Shown here: piece by piece, positions 6,458 through 9,236 of the stretch
How the letters are laid out: each line of letters begins with the position of its first letter
How positions within the stretch are numbered: the first letter of the stretch is position 1
NCBI GenBank assembly: GCA_000733415.1
Contig: KL662191.1
Location: forward strand, 1,967,241 to 1,976,476
Length of the DNA stretch: 9,236 nt
Direction of reading: 5' to 3'
From: [Leptolyngbya] sp. JSC-1
Lineage (GTDB): Bacteria > Cyanobacteriota > Cyanobacteriia > Elainellales > Elainellaceae
Program-made: the position numbers and the translations under genes
The notes under the pieces: model-generated
What the model was told of the DNA's origin: nothing
The model's database searches: none
Seen by the model: only the letters and a program-made list of their open reading frames with translations

Positions 6458-6766
6458 GCGAGACCACCGCTGCTCAAGCCAAGCGCAAACTTCCTGTTCG
6501 GTGTAGAAGACCATCGACTGTCCGCTAGCTGGATCGTGAACACGCCAACAGGTCTGACCCGTGCGATCTCGACACTCTCTAATGTGAGGTTGATGGGGAG
6601 ACGCGAATAGCCAACTGAGGACTTCCGCAACATAGTTCCATATTCTTCCTAGTAGCATTAGCGGCGCAAATTGGGTTTGGGATGGTGTGGGTAAGTCTTT
6701 TGATTGCTCTGAGGAAGCGGATTGATTTAATGTATTCGCTTGAGTGCTATTGCTATAACGTGACAT
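6446..6766 (-). CDS. 106-residue protein with Trp/Cys-rich C-terminal module, unknown function
   Basis: The start is placed at the ATG at 6766 because AAGGAG lies 7 nt upstream; a longer frame to 6874 overlaps the preceding gene and lacks such a site. Residues 1-32 are Ser/Gln/Thr-rich and probably disordered. Residues 34-55 form a hydrophobic or amphipathic helix (LMLLGRIWNYVAEVLSWLF). Residues 62-103 form a compact module: RECRDRTG, then CWRVHDPASGQS, then YTEQEVCAWLEQRW, with Cys at 65, 73 and 94. The pattern R.R..G...W...DP.TGQS......E...WLE.R looks like a small cyanobacterial domain I cannot name; this is recollection, not a search. It lies 37 nt after the 58-residue gene. The last residues (RYMR) are encoded by the start of a 14-bp tandem repeat. 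Confidence 0.75.
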   Translation of the reverse strand: MSRYSNSTQANTLNQSASSEQSKDLPTPSQTQFAPLMLLGRIWNYVAEVLSWLFASPHQPHIRECRDRTGQTCWRVHDPASGQSMVFYTEQEVCAWLEQRWSRYMR

Positions 6767-6773
6767 GGTGAAT

Positions 6774-6779
6774 CTCCTT
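6774..6779 (-). promoter_or_regulatory. Ribosome binding site that fixes the start of the 106-residue protein
   Basis: AAGGAG on the minus strand, 7 nt before the ATG at 6766. It favours this internal start over the in-frame start 36 codons upstream. Confidence 0.8.
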
Positions 6780-6803
6780 TGCAGTTGAGAGTGTTTGATT
6801 GGC

Positions 6804-6980
6804 TTACTTGGTAGGCTGGCGGGATTGCAAAAACTGTTGCCTTTGGCTAGGAGGCAATGAACAATATTCGCCATAGAAATTGCTAAATCGCCAGAATTTT
6901 TTCAGCATCATCCAGGTGTAATCTCGGACATCGAGATAACGGAATTCTTGAACATTAAATTTGGTAGTTAGTCGAATCAT
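6804..6980 (-). CDS. 58-residue aromatic-rich protein, unknown function
   Basis: The ATG at 6980 has AGGAG 5 nt upstream (6986-6990), which favours it over the in-frame start 11 codons earlier. The product is basic and aromatic-rich: four Phe in KFNVQEF, WRFSNF and QFL plus further Trp and Tyr (RYLDVRDYTWMMLKKFW; NFYGEYC). It has one Cys and a Gln/Arg-rich tail. It has no membrane segment or signal peptide and matches no family I recognise. Its position 43 nt after the parvulin gene and 37 nt before the 106-residue gene, each with its own ribosome site, argues that it is a real member of one transcript. Alternatives are a small adaptor or a peptide substrate; neither is shown. Confidence 0.7.
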   Translation of the reverse strand: MIRLTTKFNVQEFRYLDVRDYTWMMLKKFWRFSNFYGEYCSLPPSQRQQFLQSRQPTK

Positions 6981-6985
6981 TGCTA

Positions 6986-6990
6986 CTCCT
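6986..6990 (-). promoter_or_regulatory. Ribosome binding site that fixes the start of the 58-residue protein
   Basis: AGGAG on the minus strand, 5 nt before the ATG at 6980. The longer in-frame start at 7013 has no comparable site. Confidence 0.75.
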
Positions 6991-7023
6991 ATGGAAAATA
7001 TTTCTGTTTGCATTGATGAAAAG

Positions 7024-7743
7024 CTAGAGAGAATCCTCAGACATTTGCTCTGCTATCCAAGCTTCGAATCGTTCGTGGAGCAATCGTTGTCGCATCGGGA
7101 TATCCAATTGGGCGGGGAGCAATTGTTCTAGTCTGACAATTAGAATCCAGTTGTCAATTGGGGTGGGTAGCCAGAGCTGACCAGGTTGGCTAATGCTTAG
7201 CAGATGGGCCAAGGCTGGGTGCATGGTACCTAATTCAATCGGACCGACTATCCCATTGAGTTGAGCTTCTGGCCCTTGGGAATATTCACGAGCTACGTCA
7301 GCAAACGATTGTTCGTTTTCCTGAATTCGGAAATAGAGTTCTTCGGCTATCTCTGCATCCTGAACTTGAATCAGAGAATAGATGGCAGAATCCAGTTCAG
7401 GTTTGCGTTTGAGAAAATAGGACTCTAGGGTATGGTTCCACTGCTGATGCTTAAATTTTTCGATCTTGAGCAATCGCGGAATGAAACTTGTTTCCAAAAA
7501 CTCCTGAGTCATGCTGTGATACTTGAGCCAAACTTGTTGCTTGTTCTCCTCAAGCATCTGATTTTGTTCATAGAATTGCTGCCGAGCGATTGCCAGTTCC
7601 TCTTCTGTACAGTAAATCTCTGCAATTGCCTGGTCGATAATACTCTCGCGCCGTAGTTGTGGCATCATCTGGTAATTGATCAGTCGTAGCAGAATCTCTT
7701 GCTCCTGAAGCATGCAATTGCTCACTTGTAGAGCTGTAGTCAT
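7024..7743 (-). CDS. Parvulin-type (PpiC/rotamase) peptidyl-prolyl cis-trans isomerase, cytosolic
   Basis: This protein has 239 residues from the ATG at 7743; a GTG at 7746 is equally open, and AAGGAG (7752-7757) lies 8 nt from the ATG or 5 nt from the GTG. Residues 1-118 are helical with a SurA/PpiC-like N-domain pattern (LLRLINYQMMPQLRRESIIDQAI, then T.EEL..A...FYEQN). The rotamase domain spans about 119-209. It has SFADVAREYSQGPEA, a degenerate N-G where the family usually has GG, then GPIELGTMHPALAHLLSISQPGQ and an IDNWILIVRLE strand. There is no signal peptide or membrane anchor, so it should act in the cytosol, unlike SurA or PrsA. It follows the PPC-repeat gene by 96 nt. A role in keeping that protein export-competent is inferred from context and from the known placement of similar cyanobacterial parvulins beside type I export genes. 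Confidence 0.88.
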   Translation of the reverse strand: MTTALQVSNCMLQEQEILLRLINYQMMPQLRRESIIDQAIAEIYCTEEELAIARQQFYEQNQMLEENKQQVWLKYHSMTQEFLETSFIPRLLKIEKFKHQQWNHTLESYFLKRKPELDSAIYSLIQVQDAEIAEELYFRIQENEQSFADVAREYSQGPEAQLNGIVGPIELGTMHPALAHLLSISQPGQLWLPTPIDNWILIVRLEQLLPAQLDIPMRQRLLHERFEAWIAEQMSEDSL

Positions 7744-7751
7744 CACAGCCT

Positions 7752-7757
7752 CTCCTT
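7752..7757 (-). promoter_or_regulatory. Ribosome binding site of the parvulin gene
   Basis: AAGGAG on the minus strand. It serves either the GTG at 7746 or the adjacent ATG at 7743, which differ by one residue. Confidence 0.75.
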
Positions 7758-7789
7758 TTAGCCGGAACAGGTAGTTGAGTCAGGGTGAA

Positions 7790-7828
7790 ACTGGTTAAGA
7801 ACCATGCAGAACACAGTTCCTAACCAGT
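7790..7828 (-). terminator. Strong inverted repeat after the PPC gene, possible partial terminator
   Basis: ACTGGTTAAGAAC (7790-7802) and GTTCCTAACCAGT (7816-7828) form a 13-bp stem with one mismatch and a 13-nt loop. On the minus strand it begins 11 nt past the PPC stop and is followed only by TTTCACC, so it has a minimal T tract. It precedes the parvulin ribosome site by about 32 nt. It could let the PPC message accumulate over the downstream genes by partial termination or by protecting the 3' end. Confidence 0.55.
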
Positions 7829-7839
7829 GGGAAGAGCGA

Positions 7840-8577
7840 TTAGCTCATGTTCAGGGTGTAGTTGCTAGTAGTACCCGCAACATTCTGCACCTGGAGATAG
7901 TAGGTTCCTGCCATCAAGTTACGGCCAATGCTCTCAAGCCCATTCAGATTTGTGGACCGGGCCACAATCTCACCGGGATCTACCTGGCGATTACCGTTAC
8001 CATCCCGAATCAGGATCAAATCAACATTGTTAAAGAAACTGCCACTAGCTCTGGCTGTGAGGTTGACAAAGCGAGTTGACGTGACGTTGAAACGGTAAGT
8101 GTCAATCATATTGGTTTGTCTTACCGTCCCCGTAAAGCTGCGGGGACTGGTTAGATTTCCCACGTTTGTCTCAGCAGGTAGGAGGGGACTAGGAGCAGGG
8201 GCATTACCGACAGCAGCGGAGGTTGCTACTCGCAAATCGTATCGAGTATTGGCACTGCCAACCGGAACCACTTCAGCGATGTAGCTGCCCGGACCAGCAT
8301 TAACTAGTGAGGACGATATGTTGATCGACTCGTCGTTATTGCTACCAAACGTGGAGGAAGCGAGTAACCGATCATTGCTGTCAATTACTCCATTTCCGTT
8401 AAAGTCACGGTATAGTCGCAGGCTAGCGTTTGCACTCATCCCCGTCAGCGCGAGGTGGATATCGCTTCTGCTGCCTAATACACGGAAACTAAACGTATCA
8501 ATTCTGTCGTTACCCCCCACTGAATCCCTTCTGCGAGTGGGGTTGTCGGTAATGACGCCAAGATTAACTTCAGCCAT
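7840..8577 (-). CDS. Two-repeat PPC-domain protein with calcium-loop motifs, likely exported
   Basis: This 245-residue protein starts at an ATG (8577) with AAGGAG at 8585-8590. It is two bacterial pre-peptidase C-terminal (PPC) domains, about 4-118 and 137-244, joined by a Pro/Ala-rich linker (NAPAPSPLLPAE). Each has the D.(Y/F)(R/S)F.V start, an L.L.(R) core, and the G.Y...V......YDL/YTL ending. Each also carries an EF-hand-like acidic loop: D58-N60-N62-D66-D69 in RDFNGNGVIDSNDR, and D192-N194-N196-D200-E203 in RDGNGNRQVDPGE. PPC domains normally sit at the end of secreted proteases or in surface proteins; here there is no catalytic domain and no N-terminal signal peptide. There is no Cys. 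It is probably a calcium-binding extracellular protein exported without Sec, but the export route is inferred. It is the first gene of the minus-strand run. Confidence 0.85.
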   Translation of the reverse strand: MAEVNLGVITDNPTRRRDSVGGNDRIDTFSFRVLGSRSDIHLALTGMSANASLRLYRDFNGNGVIDSNDRLLASSTFGSNNDESINISSSLVNAGPGSYIAEVVPVGSANTRYDLRVATSAAVGNAPAPSPLLPAETNVGNLTSPRSFTGTVRQTNMIDTYRFNVTSTRFVNLTARASGSFFNNVDLILIRDGNGNRQVDPGEIVARSTNLNGLESIGRNLMAGTYYLQVQNVAGTTSNYTLNMS

Positions 8578-8972
8578 TATCTTTCTCCTTCAAAAATACA
8601 AAAATCACGCACAGCAAAGCTGGAGAAGCTATACCTGCCGGAGTCGGCAAGCAATTGCTCATCCGTCACACAAATTGTTAGAAGCTCATTGACAAGTCTT
8701 ACTTCTGGTCACTCACCCGATTATTCACTAGGAATAAGTAGTGTTTTGCGCTTTCCTTTGCTGCACATTTCTACGATATCCAGGCCGATCGGAATTGTCA
8801 TTACAGGAAAACTGGGGAATTGCTTGCACCCCAACTTGGGGAAAGTTGGGGAAAGTTGGGGTCACAGTTGAGGGTAAAACCTAAAAACAATCGGAAAAGG
8901 CTGGAAAACCAAGGTCCTCTTCGGTAGTCTCAGGGTGGAAGGGCGGTTGTATCAACAAGTTTTCAACTCACC
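8578..8972. other. 395-bp divergent intergenic region
   Basis: It separates the minus-strand PPC gene from the plus-strand HTH/STAND gene and must hold promoters for both. No clear -35/-10 pair was found; a TATAGC at 8633-8628 on the minus strand is a weak -10 for the PPC gene. A small palindrome, TGCCG-GAGT-CGGCA (8636-8649), lies just upstream of it. The repeat hairpin at 8828-8862 lies about 110 nt before the plus-strand start. Confidence 0.5.
8828..8862. repeat. 10-bp tandem repeat forming alternative hairpins
   Basis: GAAAGTTGGG is repeated twice (8841-8860) after a partial copy, and the preceding ACCCCAACTT (8828-8837) is its reverse complement. The left arm can pair with AAGTTGGGG at 8843-8851 (9 bp, 5-nt loop) or with AAGTTGGGGT at 8853-8862 (10 bp, 15-nt loop). 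Similar CCCCAACTTT arrays occur between cyanobacterial genes. No function is evident. Confidence 0.75.
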
Positions 8973-9236
8973 ATGAACTTAGAACAGGCAATTGATCTAA
9001 TCAACGCCGCACTGGTGGTACGGGAAGGCAGGTCCCTCACCGATGCGGAAGTGGCAATTGTCACAGGTGCTTGGCAAGGACAAACCTACAGCGCGATTGC
9101 TGCAGCATCGGGCTACAGCTTGAGCTACCTCTCTACCGATATTGGTCCTGCCTTCTGGCGACGCCTGAGTCATGCTTTGGGTGAGAAGGTAAGTAAGACC
9201 AATGTTCGCTCAGTAGTCGAGCGGCACGGTAGGCAG
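8973..9236 (+). CDS. N-terminus of a VMAP/STAND-type signalling protein (HTH-like domain), cut at right edge
   Basis: 88 residues are visible from the ATG at 8973 and the frame is open to the edge; no clear Shine-Dalgarno precedes it. The segment matches the small helical domain at the start of many cyanobacterial NB-ARC/NACHT-WD40, AAA-like and vWA-MoxR-associated (VMAP) proteins. Features are the LT..E..I..GAWQGQTY.AIA..SGYS..YL motif (22-53), D.GPAFW..LS.ALGE (56-71) and VSKTN.R...ER (73-84). The centre resembles a helix-turn-helix. In known relatives it precedes a STAND NTPase or other effector, so a role in sensing or conflict-type signalling is plausible. The downstream domains, and so the real function, lie outside the window. 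Confidence 0.85.
   Translation, partial: MNLEQAIDLINAALVVREGRSLTDAEVAIVTGAWQGQTYSAIAAASGYSLSYLSTDIGPAFWRRLSHALGEKVSKTNVRSVVERHGRQ

Noticed and set aside
1..9236. HIP1 octamers (GCGATCGC), tRNA, rRNA, insertion sequences
   Set aside because: I looked for these and saw none; several near-HIP1 sites such as TCGATCGC occur but not the full octamer.

Overview
The window looks cyanobacterial, probably from a filamentous lineage, although no marker gene fixes the taxon. The evidence is the protein set: an ABC-class ATPase of the COG3044 type, a signal-less two-repeat PPC protein followed by a cytosolic parvulin, a propeller plus Big_5 giant protein, and the N-terminus of a VMAP/STAND-type signalling protein. 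Short CCCCATCTT-like and GTTGGGGAAA-like repeats of the kind scattered through cyanobacterial genomes are also present. Coding is almost entirely on the minus strand. Only the gene running off the right edge is on the plus strand.

Layout from right to left, in the direction of minus-strand transcription. A 395-bp divergent intergenic region (8578-8972) separates the plus-strand HTH/STAND-type gene (8973 to edge) from a run of minus-strand genes. These are a 245-residue PPC-repeat protein (8577-7840), a strong inverted repeat just past its stop, a parvulin-type peptidyl-prolyl isomerase (7743-7024), a 58-residue aromatic-rich protein (6980-6804), a 106-residue protein with a Trp/Cys-rich C-terminal module (6766-6446), and a 137-residue single-membrane-segment protein (6291-5878). 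A 14-bp tandem repeat sits over the stop codon of the 106-residue gene. Next come a 386-residue highly acidic low-complexity protein (5720-4560) and the ABC-class ATPase (4468-2714). A 570-bp intergenic region with two hairpins and promoter-like sequences follows. The last gene (2143 to left edge) is a large protein with a complete seven-bladed beta-propeller and at least three Big_5 Ig-like repeats.

How the genes may work together (inference): the PPC protein and the propeller/Big_5 protein both look extracellular yet start directly with folded repeats and have no Sec signal peptide. This fits secretion by a C-terminal signal (type I) or another Sec-independent route. The PPC gene, a cytosolic parvulin and two or three small uncharacterised proteins are closely spaced, each with a good Shine-Dalgarno sequence. 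They look like a dedicated 'cargo plus chaperone plus accessory' set, and this is the best candidate for an undescribed system here. No ABC exporter, HlyD or TolC gene is visible in the window. The acidic protein and the ATPase form a second possible pair.
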